Part shown: one piece after another, positions 37,846 to 47,290 of the stretch
How the letters are laid out: each line of letters begins with the position of its first letter
Numbering within the stretch: the first letter of the stretch is position 1
Assembly: GCF_002162135.1 (NCBI RefSeq)
Contig: NZ_CP021382.1
Coordinates: 3,284,001 to 3,348,000 of the forward strand
DNA: 64,000 nucleotides
Direction of reading: 5' to 3'
DNA from: Cellvibrio sp. PSBB006
Lineage (GTDB): Bacteria > Pseudomonadota > Gammaproteobacteria > Pseudomonadales > Cellvibrionaceae
The notes under the pieces: generated by a model
Database searches by the model: none
The model's input: the letters and a program-made list of their open reading frames with translations, nothing else
What the model was told of the DNA's origin: nothing
Program-made: the position numbers and the translations under genes

Positions 37846-37884
37846 CGACTTTCAGTTATATCTTGAACGTCTTACGGATAGTGC

Positions 37885-40800
37885 TTACAGGCAAGGCACC
37901 TTACCGAGGCCCAACACGTAGTAGCGATCACCAGCCAAGGGCGAATTGAAGGGCAACACGCCATCACGACCTGCGGTCGCACTCACGTAATCAACCAGAT
38001 CCTGGCCGGCATCGAAACGCCAGTCAGCAATACTGTTTTGTGATCTGGAAGAATATTGTTGAGTAAGATTACCTACACTGCCAGATGAGTTGGTGATCTG
38101 ACGTTGAGTAGAACCGTCGATGTTACAAGCACCATCGGCGAACCACAGATAAGTGCGGTCGGCTCGGAAGCTACCACCATCAACATCCCGTGCCAAGTTG
38201 GCTTGCAGTTCGTCAAGAGAAGACTCCAGCGAGCTTTTTTCCTGGTGCGCACGGTTAACTACAAAAGCGTTGTCTTCCCACAATACACTCGCACCCACAC
38301 GTACACTCAGGATGTCTTTGCGATAGTTAACAAAGACGTTGTTGAACATGTGTGAGGTACCACGGCGAATCAACGGAATACGACGCAGGGTGTTGCCCAA
38401 GGAATCGTAACTGCCATCGCGCGTGATAAAGGCGTTGTGGTGCATGGTTGTAGTGATTTGCGCATTGATAGTCCGGCTATCGCTGGAGCCATGCAAGGAG
38501 GCGCGTTTCACATCGACCAGCTTGTTGTAAGAAATGGTGACGTCATAAGCGCCAACTTTTACATCAAAGGCGGCATCGCCGGTGGTGTCGAAGTTGTTGC
38601 GATGAATCCAGATATCGTGTGACTCGCCGGTAGCGCGAATCATATCGGGATCAAGGCCATGGTCTTCAGTGTGGCCGGCACCCACAAAATTCAGGTGAGT
38701 CAGGATCACACTGTTAGATGTTTGAACCGCTTGACCTTCGCTATCGCGACCAATGGCAAAACCGTTAAAGCGGAAGAAAGCTTCGCTCATGCGACCATCA
38801 AGCGTTTTGTTGGAACCGACAACGATATTGCGAATCGGCAAGTCGCTTTCGTTCAACGCGTTGTTGAAGAATTCGCTTACACAATTAGCGCTGGAGACGC
38901 CGTTGCTGGAACACCACTGGGTGTAGTTAATACATTGTGCTTCGGTTGCGCCCAGATGGGATTGAACAGCAGCGTTACCACACTGCAAACGGTACATCGC
39001 AATTTCAGATGGATTCGCAAAATCAAACTTGTCGAATACGATCCAGTTATGCGCGTTATCGGTAATCGCATCATAAATTTGCTGCTCTACCGAGGTGTTG
39101 CCGTTTTTGGTGATAACAGTCAACTTGCTGTTGCCATTCGGATCGTAACCACCGCGTGCATTTTCACCGTAACCTACCGGTTGACCCAGGGTTTGCGCCA
39201 GACACTCAACAATTTCCTGATCGCTTTGCAGCGAGGTATCACGCCAGTTCACGTTGGGGTTGGTGGCGAGGTTGATACAGTCGTTGCTCAATGGACCCGA
39301 GTAATCCGGTAGTGAAGAGTTAGCCGCGCTGCTGCTGGAATTTGCTACAGAAGACGAACTGCTGGCCGGCGCACTTGAACTGGACGGTGCTGGTGCACTG
39401 CTGCTGGAGGGCGGCGTAACGCTGGAAGCAGAAGACGCACTGCTCGCCGGAATCGTGCCGGTCGCGTTATACACTTCGAACTCTGCAATCTGCGGCGCGC
39501 TGCTTGCGCTGTCGATCATCAGGTTTATTTTGCTCGCCGAAACACTGGCAAACGTAATGACACCTGCACTGCCTAAGGTAGAACCGGACGCTAACACCTG
39601 ACCATTATCGTTATTCACCAAACGCCAACTTGTCGTTGCGTTGTTGAGTTCACGAATGATGACGGTGTTGAAGCTGCCGCTCAAACCTTTCACAGAGACA
39701 CGCTCACCGCTGGATGAACCGGGAGACCAGTAGCTGCTCAGGTCACCATCCGTCACGTTGCCGTAGCTGGTGCCACCGCCTTTGCTGCTGCCATCGGCAC
39801 CGGCATCGTCGGCAATGTTAGGCCCTAACTCACCAGGCTCTTCGTTCGGCGCAGAGCTGGCACTGGACGAGCTGACAGGCGTGGCAGAACTGGATGAGGA
39901 TGCTGGCGCGCTGCTGGCAGCAGCGGTAGTCAGTACCAACGAGTCCAGGTTCGGACCACCGGAAGACGTAACAGCCGTTGCGCGAATCACGTTAGTACCC
40001 GCACTCAAGTTCAACGTCATGCTTTGCTCAGCCCAATTAGCCCAAGCGCCGGTACCATTGAAAGCAAGGCTGCTGTTAACAACCTGACCGTTAACGGTGA
40101 TCGACATGGCGCGATTGGTGGTGGTGCCATTTGCGTAACGGAATGTAGCCGTTGCCTGGCCTGCCGCTACGCCGGTAACCGTCCACTCGACATAACTGCC
40201 AGCAACGTTTTCGTAATCCACGAAACCGGCACCGGTGTAGCCGTTGTGAATGTTATCCACCGTACCGCGATCAATGTAGGCATTTTCTGCCTGTAATGTT
40301 TGCGTGCCGCCACCCGGAGGGGTAGAGCTGGAGGAAGAACTTACCGGTGTGCTGGAAGAAGAACTTGCTGGCGCGCTTGAGCTTGAAGAGCTGCCCGGAT
40401 CTACGCTGCAAGAACCATCAGACGTCGCCAGGCCTTTACCTGCACCCGCCGTAGCCAACACGATGCTTTTTGTACAATTCACCGCATCTAATTGATACGA
40501 ATAAGGAATGCTGATGGACGTGGTGGAAACCGGATTAGGACCTGCCGGAAATTCGTCTGACGCAGAAGCCCAGGTGACGTTTTCAAAAATATTATCTTTG
40601 AGATCCCAATAACCCATTTCGTCGGTGTAGAAGGTACCGATGGGGTTATGTGAATTTTCGAAGTGGTTATGTTCGGCTTTAATTTCACCGCCCATACGCG
40701 GGTTCATACCGGACTTGGTAATACCGTAATAGTAATTGTTAAACGCATGCGCGGTGCCATGACGCAACAGTGGCAAACGTGAATCAATATTTTCGTAACG

Positions 40801-41475
40801 ATTATGGTGGAAGGTGACGAAGGTATTGGTATCGTCACTGTCGCTGGAACCCATCAAACCACCGCGACCGGAATCGTGATAGTAAGTGTAGGAAACCGTT
40901 ACGTATTGCGTGGTCGCTTTCATATCCAGCAAGGAGTCGTAACCGTCATCTTCTCCACCGGATGCTTCGAGCGTACAGTGGTCAACCCAGATATTAAATA
41001 CATCACTTTCCATACCGATGGCATCGCCACCGTTAGAGGTCGGTGATCCGGATTTTTTCACATTTCTGATGTGCAGGTTTTGCAGGATGATGTTGGAGGT
41101 ATCACGCAAGTGAATACCTATTTCATCAAACAAAGCGCCATCGCCTACACCGATCAGGGAGATGTTGCTGACGCCCTTGAATTGAATTTCATCGTCCTGG
41201 GTGTCACAGCTACCTGAATAGCTTTGGGTGTTGCCGTGGTTGATGGTGCCGCTCACGTAAATAATCAGCGGCGTATCATCGGAGGCGCGATTACACATCG
41301 CCTGATTAATTTCAGCACCGGTGCTGGCGTAAACCACCTGGCCACCGGCACCGCCGGTAGTACCGCCATTCAAGGTTGCATAACCTACCGGGCCGGCAAA
41401 AGTAGCGGCGGCAGTTAGCAAGCCGCCTACGCCGAGCGCGCACTGGCGCAGTAAAAGGGGAACTCGCATCTTCAT
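37885..41475 (-). CDS. Two-catalytic-domain pectate lyase: PL1-CBM35-discoidin-PL1
   Basis: A 1196-residue secreted protein. Order: signal peptide (1-27); PL1 beta-helix (about 28-345) with W-V-D-H-C and the catalytic-Arg motif S-R-L-P-L-L-R-H-G; Ser linker; CBM35 (about 390-515); Ser linker; a discoidin/CBM32-like sandwich (about 545-672); Ser/Ala linkers; and a second PL1 beta-helix (about 720-1196) with R-R-I-P-L-I-R-R-G. In the second domain the usual W-I-D-H is replaced by W-I-H-R, losing the Asp that helps bind calcium in characterised PL1 enzymes, so the two domains probably differ in substrate or metal use. It is the last gene of the pectin locus on the minus strand. Confidence 0.92.
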   Translation of the reverse strand: MKMRVPLLLRQCALGVGGLLTAAATFAGPVGYATLNGGTTGGAGGQVVYASTGAEINQAMCNRASDDTPLIIYVSGTINHGNTQSYSGSCDTQDDEIQFKGVSNISLIGVGDGALFDEIGIHLRDTSNIILQNLHIRNVKKSGSPTSNGGDAIGMESDVFNIWVDHCTLEASGGEDDGYDSLLDMKATTQYVTVSYTYYHDSGRGGLMGSSDSDDTNTFVTFHHNRYENIDSRLPLLRHGTAHAFNNYYYGITKSGMNPRMGGEIKAEHNHFENSHNPIGTFYTDEMGYWDLKDNIFENVTWASASDEFPAGPNPVSTTSISIPYSYQLDAVNCTKSIVLATAGAGKGLATSDGSCSVDPGSSSSSSAPASSSSSTPVSSSSSSTPPGGGTQTLQAENAYIDRGTVDNIHNGYTGAGFVDYENVAGSYVEWTVTGVAAGQATATFRYANGTTTNRAMSITVNGQVVNSSLAFNGTGAWANWAEQSMTLNLSAGTNVIRATAVTSSGGPNLDSLVLTTAAASSAPASSSSSATPVSSSSASSAPNEEPGELGPNIADDAGADGSSKGGGTSYGNVTDGDLSSYWSPGSSSGERVSVKGLSGSFNTVIIRELNNATTSWRLVNNDNGQVLASGSTLGSAGVITFASVSASKINLMIDSASSAPQIAEFEVYNATGTIPASSASSASSVTPPSSSSAPAPSSSSAPASSSSSVANSSSSAANSSLPDYSGPLSNDCINLATNPNVNWRDTSLQSDQEIVECLAQTLGQPVGYGENARGGYDPNGNSKLTVITKNGNTSVEQQIYDAITDNAHNWIVFDKFDFANPSEIAMYRLQCGNAAVQSHLGATEAQCINYTQWCSSNGVSSANCVSEFFNNALNESDLPIRNIVVGSNKTLDGRMSEAFFRFNGFAIGRDSEGQAVQTSNSVILTHLNFVGAGHTEDHGLDPDMIRATGESHDIWIHRNNFDTTGDAAFDVKVGAYDVTISYNKLVDVKRASLHGSSDSRTINAQITTTMHHNAFITRDGSYDSLGNTLRRIPLIRRGTSHMFNNVFVNYRKDILSVRVGASVLWEDNAFVVNRAHQEKSSLESSLDELQANLARDVDGGSFRADRTYLWFADGACNIDGSTQRQITNSSGSVGNLTQQYSSRSQNSIADWRFDAGQDLVDYVSATAGRDGVLPFNSPLAGDRYYVLGLGKVPCL

Positions 41476-42310
41476 AAATTTTTCCTTCTTATCTTGTTAC
41501 GCCTGCTTCATTATGTGGTTGATTAACAGGGCGCAATGAGTGAGTTAACAGAATGGGTAAGGCTGGATGTTGACGTTTGACCTCCTCGAAAAAATGGAAA
41601 CATAAATAACAAGACTTCAATGAGTGAACTCATCGAAGCATTGCTCTTTACCACGGTTACCACTATTTTTTTACAGCATCGCAGCGACAGCACTGCGCCG
41701 CGGAGAAATAAATCCACACACGGCTCAGCGTGTCTTGCGGCTGCAAATCGAAACGTAAAAAGATGTATCACTTGATTGCGGGAATTCCGCATTGGCGTTG
41801 TTATCCAACGCTGTATTTTCATTATTGTTGTTATGTGCGGGTCTTTTGCCCGCGTATTTAACGACGTCTATTCAGACTTCTCTCACCGTCTTTTTGTGTT
41901 TTTTACATCGCCCGCTGAATCCTGCGGCGGGTTGGCGCGAGCCCTGAAGAAATGTGAAAAGGGATCTGCTTGGTATGGCTTTCCCTGTCTTGGCGTGTTG
42001 ATCAATTCTTGCACTTTCCCCAATTAAAGGTCAATCAATAATTTTGTCATTTTTGCCAATTATTGTGATGGATATTGCCATTTTATGAATGAATCCGATT
42101 ACATTTTTCTCATGAAAAGCATGTAACCGTTTTCTTATCTTTCTGATTATGTGCTGTAATTGTGGTCAGGGCGAGAGGTTACAACTTTGAGTTCTTAATG
42201 CGGTTAAGTAATGCGAGAACTTTCTGATGATGGTGTGCCAGCAGATAATCCTTGATCGGCAAACTTCACGCATAAAAAAACCCGCCGAAGCGGGTTTTAG
42301 TCGGGAGACT
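41476..42310. other. 835-base gap between two PL1 genes
   Basis: No convincing gene. It must hold the promoter and perhaps a long leader of the dual PL1 gene. On the minus strand TTACAT and ATGTAA form an inverted repeat with a 14-base spacer near 42097-42128, a possible regulator site. The terminator of the PL1 lipoprotein gene is at the right end. Confidence 0.45.
42276..42298 (-). terminator. Terminator after the PL1 lipoprotein gene
   Basis: An 8-bp stem AAACCCGC/GCGGGTTT with a CGAA loop and an A-run on the plus strand (T-run on the minus strand), 13 bases after the stop. Confidence 0.85.
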
Positions 42311-44365
42311 TCAGTCAGCTGCATAGCCGGTAATCTGACCGAGCCCGTCGGGTAACAATCCTTTTAGTTGTGCCGGTGTGTAGACAGCTTCGTCACTCCA
42401 GATCAGCCAATCAATACTGGATTTGTAGTCACTGCTACCGCCATCACCGATACGCACATAGTTACTGCCGGTGCCACTAGCCGGACGCATGGTGACATCG
42501 CTCAGGCTCAGGTTGGGCATGGGCGTTTCACTGCCCTCAGCGTAAACATTTACTGACCCGACAGTGTCGGATGTTAATGCAATCGTCAGGTGATAAACGC
42601 GAAACACATCCATGTCGATAGCTGTGCCGGGACTTTGATAGCTCGCTACTGAATCACCGCTGTTCGCTTGCTCCAGTTGCACACCGCCTTGTTCCGGGCG
42701 AATCAACATTTTTACGCGGCTACCGGTTTCACCGGCATCGGCCATGGCGACTTCAATCTCTAGACCACGCAGCGCATCTGCATTGCCGGTTACACCGGCT
42801 AACAGCGTGAAATATTTTGGATAAGTGCCATCGCTATTAACAACCTCATTCACACTGGCGTGATGCACAATGGAACCCACTGACGTATCAAAATGCACAA
42901 CGCCCGAGTCCAGGGTAAACGCAGCGTAATCACTGTTTCCACCACCAATCGAAAATTCCGTTGAACCACCGTTTGCTAATGAAACCGATCCGGCTGTTCC
43001 CGGCAAGGCATCCGCGTTGTAAACATTCCACGCCGCTGGCCCTTCGGGCATGACCGAGGAACTGGCGGAAGATGAAGAACTGCTGATCTCATCAAATCCG
43101 AGACACGCATTGATTTTATATGCGCCGGCATTTTCGCTGACATGCGCTTTAACATCTGCTGCTGCCATCAACTCATATTCATATGCGGGTGTATGACCTT
43201 CGATGGTGGAGATTTCGTGAGCGTTGTAACAAGGCGGTGAATCAGTTGCACAACTACCACTGCTGGTCGTGACGTTTTCAAACACATTGTCTGCCACTGT
43301 CCAGAAACCCAACTCAGCACTGTCGATAGAGACAATCGGATTTTTCACGGTATCAAAATAATTACCATCGATACGCATGACCGCACCCATGCGCGAGTTA
43401 ATGCCTGAACCGTCAACTTGATGATAATAATTGTTGAAGATATGTGCCTCGCCAAAACGGAACAATGGCAAGCGCGAATTCACTTTGTACCAGTAGTTGT
43501 TATGGAAGGTAATGCGGCGATCAGCATCGCCTTCTTCGCCGGTATCTGACGAGCCCCACAAAGAGGTCTTCCAGCTATCGTGGAGGTAGTTGTAAGAAAT
43601 AGTTACGTCACTCACATCGGCGCGACCACTGACCAGTTCATCGTGATAATCTTTATGGCAGGTTTCGGTGGTACAACCCGGCGCGACCAAACTGTTGTAA
43701 AGCTCGTTGTGATCGATCCAGATATTTCTCACCGGACCATCCTGGCCATTTAAACTGATGATGTCACCCGAACCACGACTTTGCGGAACTTCGTGCATCT
43801 TTAAGTTGCGAATAATGACGTTGCTGGCGCCGTGACTGACTTCAATCCCCACGCCGTAAAATTCACCCGCATTGCGACCGATGATCGACACGTTATCGCG
43901 ACGAACACGAATCGGTGCGCTGTTGGAATTCTCCCAGGTCATCTGGCCATCGACATAGATGGTCAAAGGTAAATCCGTATAAGTGGCATTGGTTAACGCT
44001 GCTGAAATTTCTGCACCGGTTGTGGCGACAACAACGTGATTGCCTGCGCCTGTATCAGCACCACCGGTGGTGCCACCATTTAATGACGCAAAACCCTGGA
44101 CGGTGTTGATTTTTTCACATGCGTTGGGATTGGCATCGCTACTTGAAGAAGCACTTGCCGGCGCGGATGAGTTGTTCTGGCTGCTGGATATTGCAGAGCT
44201 GCTAGATACAACTGCGCTACTGGATGCAACTGAATTGCTGGATGATGTCGAACTGCTGCTCGGTGTCGGACTCGGATCGTTAGACGAGCCGCCGGACCCG
44301 CCGCCACCGCAAGCTGCCAGGGTACTGCCCATGGCAACCAATAAAGCGAGCTGTGTGATTTTCAT
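42311..44365 (-). CDS. PL1 pectate lyase lipoprotein with C-terminal sandwich domain
   Basis: A 684-residue outer-envelope lipoprotein. The lipobox L-A-A-C-G is at about residue 19, followed by a Gly/Ser-rich tether of about 60 residues, a PL1 beta-helix (about 85-425) with W-I-D-H-N, S-L-W-G-S-S-D and the catalytic-Arg motif S-R-L-P-L-F-R-F-G, a short Ser linker, and a C-terminal domain of about 220 residues with a beta-rich, concanavalin/LamG-like look that I cannot assign. The lipid anchor suggests that the enzyme acts on pectin at the cell surface, next to the CE8 esterase and the TonB receptor encoded upstream. Confidence 0.92.
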   Translation of the reverse strand: MKITQLALLVAMGSTLAACGGGGSGGSSNDPSPTPSSSSTSSSNSVASSSAVVSSSSAISSSQNNSSAPASASSSSDANPNACEKINTVQGFASLNGGTTGGADTGAGNHVVVATTGAEISAALTNATYTDLPLTIYVDGQMTWENSNSAPIRVRRDNVSIIGRNAGEFYGVGIEVSHGASNVIIRNLKMHEVPQSRGSGDIISLNGQDGPVRNIWIDHNELYNSLVAPGCTTETCHKDYHDELVSGRADVSDVTISYNYLHDSWKTSLWGSSDTGEEGDADRRITFHNNYWYKVNSRLPLFRFGEAHIFNNYYHQVDGSGINSRMGAVMRIDGNYFDTVKNPIVSIDSAELGFWTVADNVFENVTTSSGSCATDSPPCYNAHEISTIEGHTPAYEYELMAAADVKAHVSENAGAYKINACLGFDEISSSSSSASSSVMPEGPAAWNVYNADALPGTAGSVSLANGGSTEFSIGGGNSDYAAFTLDSGVVHFDTSVGSIVHHASVNEVVNSDGTYPKYFTLLAGVTGNADALRGLEIEVAMADAGETGSRVKMLIRPEQGGVQLEQANSGDSVASYQSPGTAIDMDVFRVYHLTIALTSDTVGSVNVYAEGSETPMPNLSLSDVTMRPASGTGSNYVRIGDGGSSDYKSSIDWLIWSDEAVYTPAQLKGLLPDGLGQITGYAAD

Positions 44366-44433
44366 AGGTTGATTCTCTCGTTGTCGTTACAGTTTTTATT
44401 GCGTTTTTTAAACGTCCTTTTTTTGGTTTTGTT

Positions 44434-44460
44434 GCTGCCCCTTTTTAGGGGCAGCGTTTT
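44434..44460 (+). terminator. Hairpin with T-run between CE8 and PL1 genes
   Basis: An 8-bp perfect stem GCTGCCCC/GGGGCAGC (44434-44441 with 44448-44455) with a GTTTTT tail on the plus strand. The neighbouring genes are on the minus strand, where no T-run follows, so its role is uncertain. Confidence 0.45.
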
Positions 44461-44479
44461 TGTGCTTTTTGAGAGGGTT

Positions 44480-44507
44480 GTCGGATTACGCTTTTGGCTA
44501 ATCCGAC
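44480..44507. repeat. REP-like palindrome, copy C
   Basis: GTCGGATTA/TAATCCGAC, a perfect 9-bp stem around CGCTTTTGGC and followed by CTACG, nearly the same as the copy at 20082. It starts 8 bases after the CE8 stop codon. Confidence 0.75.
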
Positions 44508-44514
44508 CTACGTC

Positions 44515-47157
44515 TTAGGGTTGGGGATTCCAGCCTGCGCCGGCGTTGTAGGTTGAAAAGATTTTTGCGCGATCGGCGAATTCATCTTCGTACTCGGTTT
44601 GCGACAAGGTGTAACCGAGGGTCCAGCCGCTGACATCCAGCAATTCACCGGCGAGATTCATGCTGTTGTATTGACGCCAGCCGCTGATGGCGGAGGGCAC
44701 GGCCGGATTAGCAACGGGATCGTTGGACCAGGCCGTGGGGCGAATGTGAGCGTCCATCTTTGTGTTCACAAAAACAATGTTGTCGTAGTAAGACGCATTG
44801 CCACCACTACGCGCCAGCCACACGGTTCCATCAGCAAATTCTTCACCTGTCGGACCTGCACCGCGCGTGAGTTCACTGTTGAGGAATACAAAACCTTTAT
44901 CCTCTGGATTCACGGTACGCGCTTGCAGAATAATGCCGCCGTTGTTGTTGCCGCTGGAACGACCGATGGTGCGGATTTCACTTTCTTCAAATAGCGCAAC
45001 GCGATTATTACCCCAAATATAATCGACGTTACCCGCGACCAGTGTTTGATAGAACCAGCTGTAACCTTTCAGCTGCAGCGTATCCTGTTCGCTGATAAAG
45101 CTGGCGTTCTTCGCGATCAAGCGTTGCTGGCTATTGAAGTAAATCGTCTCTGCCTGACCGCCTTCACCGATCAAGGTGGTATTTTTCAGCGTAAGGTTTT
45201 CCAGAGTTAACAAATCGGTATTCGCCACCAGGAACACATTGCGTCCTTCGGAACCGCCGTTCAAGCCTTCGGAATTGCGATACTGAATCGTCACACCGTC
45301 GCGACTTTCGCCGCGAATGGTGAGGTTGTCTTTGTTATTCAGGTACAACAATTCTTCGTAGACACCATCCTGGATTTCAATCGTGGCCGGTGTTTCTTTC
45401 GCGATGTTTTCCATCACGAAATTTAATGCACCTTGCACCGAACCGAAGTCGCTGGTTGCACCGTCTTTGCCAACGGTCAGCTCGGTTGTTTCATTCGCCG
45501 GTGGAGCAGCTTTGGTAGAGAACGACCAACCGGCGTCTTTGCCGATCCCGGCAAACACTTCACCAGCCAGCGTAGCGTCCGGGAACACTGACGCACTGAT
45601 GGCAACGTAATAGGTGGTGTTGTATTCCAACTTATCGCTATGCAAATCAATCGTCACCGTATTGCCGGTCAACTGAATCGGTAGCGTGTTCAATGTGCGC
45701 GTGGTTGAACCCACACCGATAATATCTTTTTCATACGCCAGCTTGATGCTGTCCACCAGCGTATCGTCATCGGCTTTGAAGATGCGGATTGCGCCCACGT
45801 CACCGAAAGTCGGCGCTTCATCAAAGGTCAGGGTCAAGCTGGTATCTACGTGTACATCAACACTACCCGGTGCAGGAAATGCAGCACACTCAAGATCGTA
45901 AGTCGCCACCGGTAATACAAACTCCGGCGCGATAGTCGCATTGATGCGTCGTGTGAGGCCGGCATCCGCTCCACTGGTGAAAGTAATGACCGCACTGCCC
46001 TCACCCACCGGCGCAAGAGAAACCTGCGAGCCTTCAACACTGACAGAAACCACGGTCGGATCGCTCGACTCCACGGTAAAATTATCTGCATCACCACTGG
46101 GCGCAACCGCTGTCACATCAATCACGTAAGGCGCGTCATTGACTTCGGCTGCGTAAATCGTGCTCGCGGGAGAAATACTGAGTTGCGCGGGCTTGTCATT
46201 GGCGTTGCCCACTTTTATGTCATCGATCTCGAAGGATTTATTCGCCGTCCACAAACCGATTAAACCGGTTGACGTAAACTCTGCCTCCGTTCTGCTACCA
46301 ATTAATTCGCCGTCAAGATAAACCGTTAAAGCATCACCGATTAACTCAATGCGCAACGTGTACCAGGTGCCGTCGGTTGCATCGCGCGCGCCTTGCTCCA
46401 GGGGACGCTTCACTTGCAACGGCCGCGATATAACACCGTCTTTCATCATGGCAATTTCAACCTGGGTACTGGTCGTCGCGTTCTGCACATTCAACGCACC
46501 GGCATACCAGTTATTGCCATCCTGATAACGCGCCAGCAGATAAATTTGTTTATTGCCCGTCGTACCGTTCGCACGCGGACGAATACGCGCCTCCACGTAA
46601 TAATCCGCCGAAGTTACGCCGGTAAACTCTGCCGGATCAATCAATGCAATCACGCCGCCCACGCCGTCGGCGGTATAACGCAATACATTATTGCCACCGT
46701 CATCCAGCACATCGAAAGCACCGTTGGGTGTTAGCTCGTGCTCTGTTGTTGGCAACAAGTTCCACTTACCATCGCCTGCGGAAAAATCATCGCAGAAATA
46801 TAAACCGTCTTCGCATACATATTCTGGCAAATCAACCGGCACGTCCGTTTCCGGCTCAGCGCCATCAAGCACACTTCGACTCAAAGGTGTTACCGCCGCG
46901 AGATCAATCGCCGCAACGTCACAACCCGGTTCGCTGGATGCGGTGCTTGAGCTTTGTTCGGATGATGATGCTTCCGATGAAGGCGGCGCAGACGAGAATT
47001 GTGCAGAAGACGACTGCGCCTCCGACGAGGAAGATAAGGAACTTGAAGAAATAGTCGGAGAAGATGATGCGCTTGAAGAAGAGGAGTTATTATCGGAACC
47101 GCCACAGGCGGCCAGTGCGCTGCTGATTAGCAGCACAACTAGAAGGTTTTTATTCAT
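44515..47157 (-). CDS. CE8 pectin methylesterase lipoprotein with N-terminal binding domains
   Basis: Hydrolyses methyl esters of homogalacturonan, making it a substrate for pectate lyases. The 880-residue protein starts at the ATG at 47157 (AAGAGA upstream). It has a lipobox (L-A-A-C-G), a Ser-rich tether (about 22-80), a laminin-G/concanavalin-like domain (about 115-315), a bacterial Ig-like segment (about 325-410), an Ig-like domain (about 420-550), and the CE8 beta-helix (about 560-880). Catalytic features are the Q-D-T-L near the first Asp and G-N-V-D-Y-I-W-G with the nucleophile Asp. It is much longer than a typical CE8 enzyme because of the added modules. Confidence 0.9.
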   Translation of the reverse strand: MNKNLLVVLLISSALAACGGSDNNSSSSSASSSPTISSSSLSSSSEAQSSSAQFSSAPPSSEASSSEQSSSTASSEPGCDVAAIDLAAVTPLSRSVLDGAEPETDVPVDLPEYVCEDGLYFCDDFSAGDGKWNLLPTTEHELTPNGAFDVLDDGGNNVLRYTADGVGGVIALIDPAEFTGVTSADYYVEARIRPRANGTTGNKQIYLLARYQDGNNWYAGALNVQNATTSTQVEIAMMKDGVISRPLQVKRPLEQGARDATDGTWYTLRIELIGDALTVYLDGELIGSRTEAEFTSTGLIGLWTANKSFEIDDIKVGNANDKPAQLSISPASTIYAAEVNDAPYVIDVTAVAPSGDADNFTVESSDPTVVSVSVEGSQVSLAPVGEGSAVITFTSGADAGLTRRINATIAPEFVLPVATYDLECAAFPAPGSVDVHVDTSLTLTFDEAPTFGDVGAIRIFKADDDTLVDSIKLAYEKDIIGVGSTTRTLNTLPIQLTGNTVTIDLHSDKLEYNTTYYVAISASVFPDATLAGEVFAGIGKDAGWSFSTKAAPPANETTELTVGKDGATSDFGSVQGALNFVMENIAKETPATIEIQDGVYEELLYLNNKDNLTIRGESRDGVTIQYRNSEGLNGGSEGRNVFLVANTDLLTLENLTLKNTTLIGEGGQAETIYFNSQQRLIAKNASFISEQDTLQLKGYSWFYQTLVAGNVDYIWGNNRVALFEESEIRTIGRSSGNNNGGIILQARTVNPEDKGFVFLNSELTRGAGPTGEEFADGTVWLARSGGNASYYDNIVFVNTKMDAHIRPTAWSNDPVANPAVPSAISGWRQYNSMNLAGELLDVSGWTLGYTLSQTEYEDEFADRAKIFSTYNAGAGWNPQP

Positions 47158-47240
47158 GTTGTACATCTCTTTATTATTAAGGTTGTTAATCGGCTCTCAC
47201 ACCGAGGTTTACAGCAAAAGAAATATGGTCAGTTTTATCT

Positions 47241-47285
47241 AAAAATAAAAGCAGAAAGTGGTGACTGAATCACCACTTTCTGCTT
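47241..47285 (-). terminator. Strong terminator after the duplicated-domain lipoprotein gene
   Basis: A 16-bp perfect stem (47249-47264 with 47270-47285), 5-base loop and a T-rich run on the minus strand. It begins 6 bases beyond the stop and separates this gene from the CE8 gene. Confidence 0.9.
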
Positions 47286-47290
47286 TGGGT

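Larger units (their letters stand above)
36970..37884. other. 915-base intergenic region with palindrome and terminator
   Basis: AT-rich. It contains a weak plus-strand frame at 37083-37274, a weak minus-strand frame at 37321-37422, a 12-bp palindrome at 37239-37279 and a strong terminator at 37805-37845. Nothing else is supported. Confidence 0.5.

Noticed and set aside
39300..40400. Serine-codon runs read as tandem DNA repeats or CRISPR-like units
   Set aside because: They encode poly-Ser/Ala linkers, with irregular unit length and no spacer pattern.
41523..42027. Two open frames, one on each strand, in the gap upstream of the dual PL1 gene
   Set aside because: Their compositions look random, no ribosome-binding site supports them, and no family is recognised.
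44434..44460. Terminator for a plus-strand gene
   Set aside because: No plus-strand gene ends here; it is kept only as a hairpin of uncertain role.
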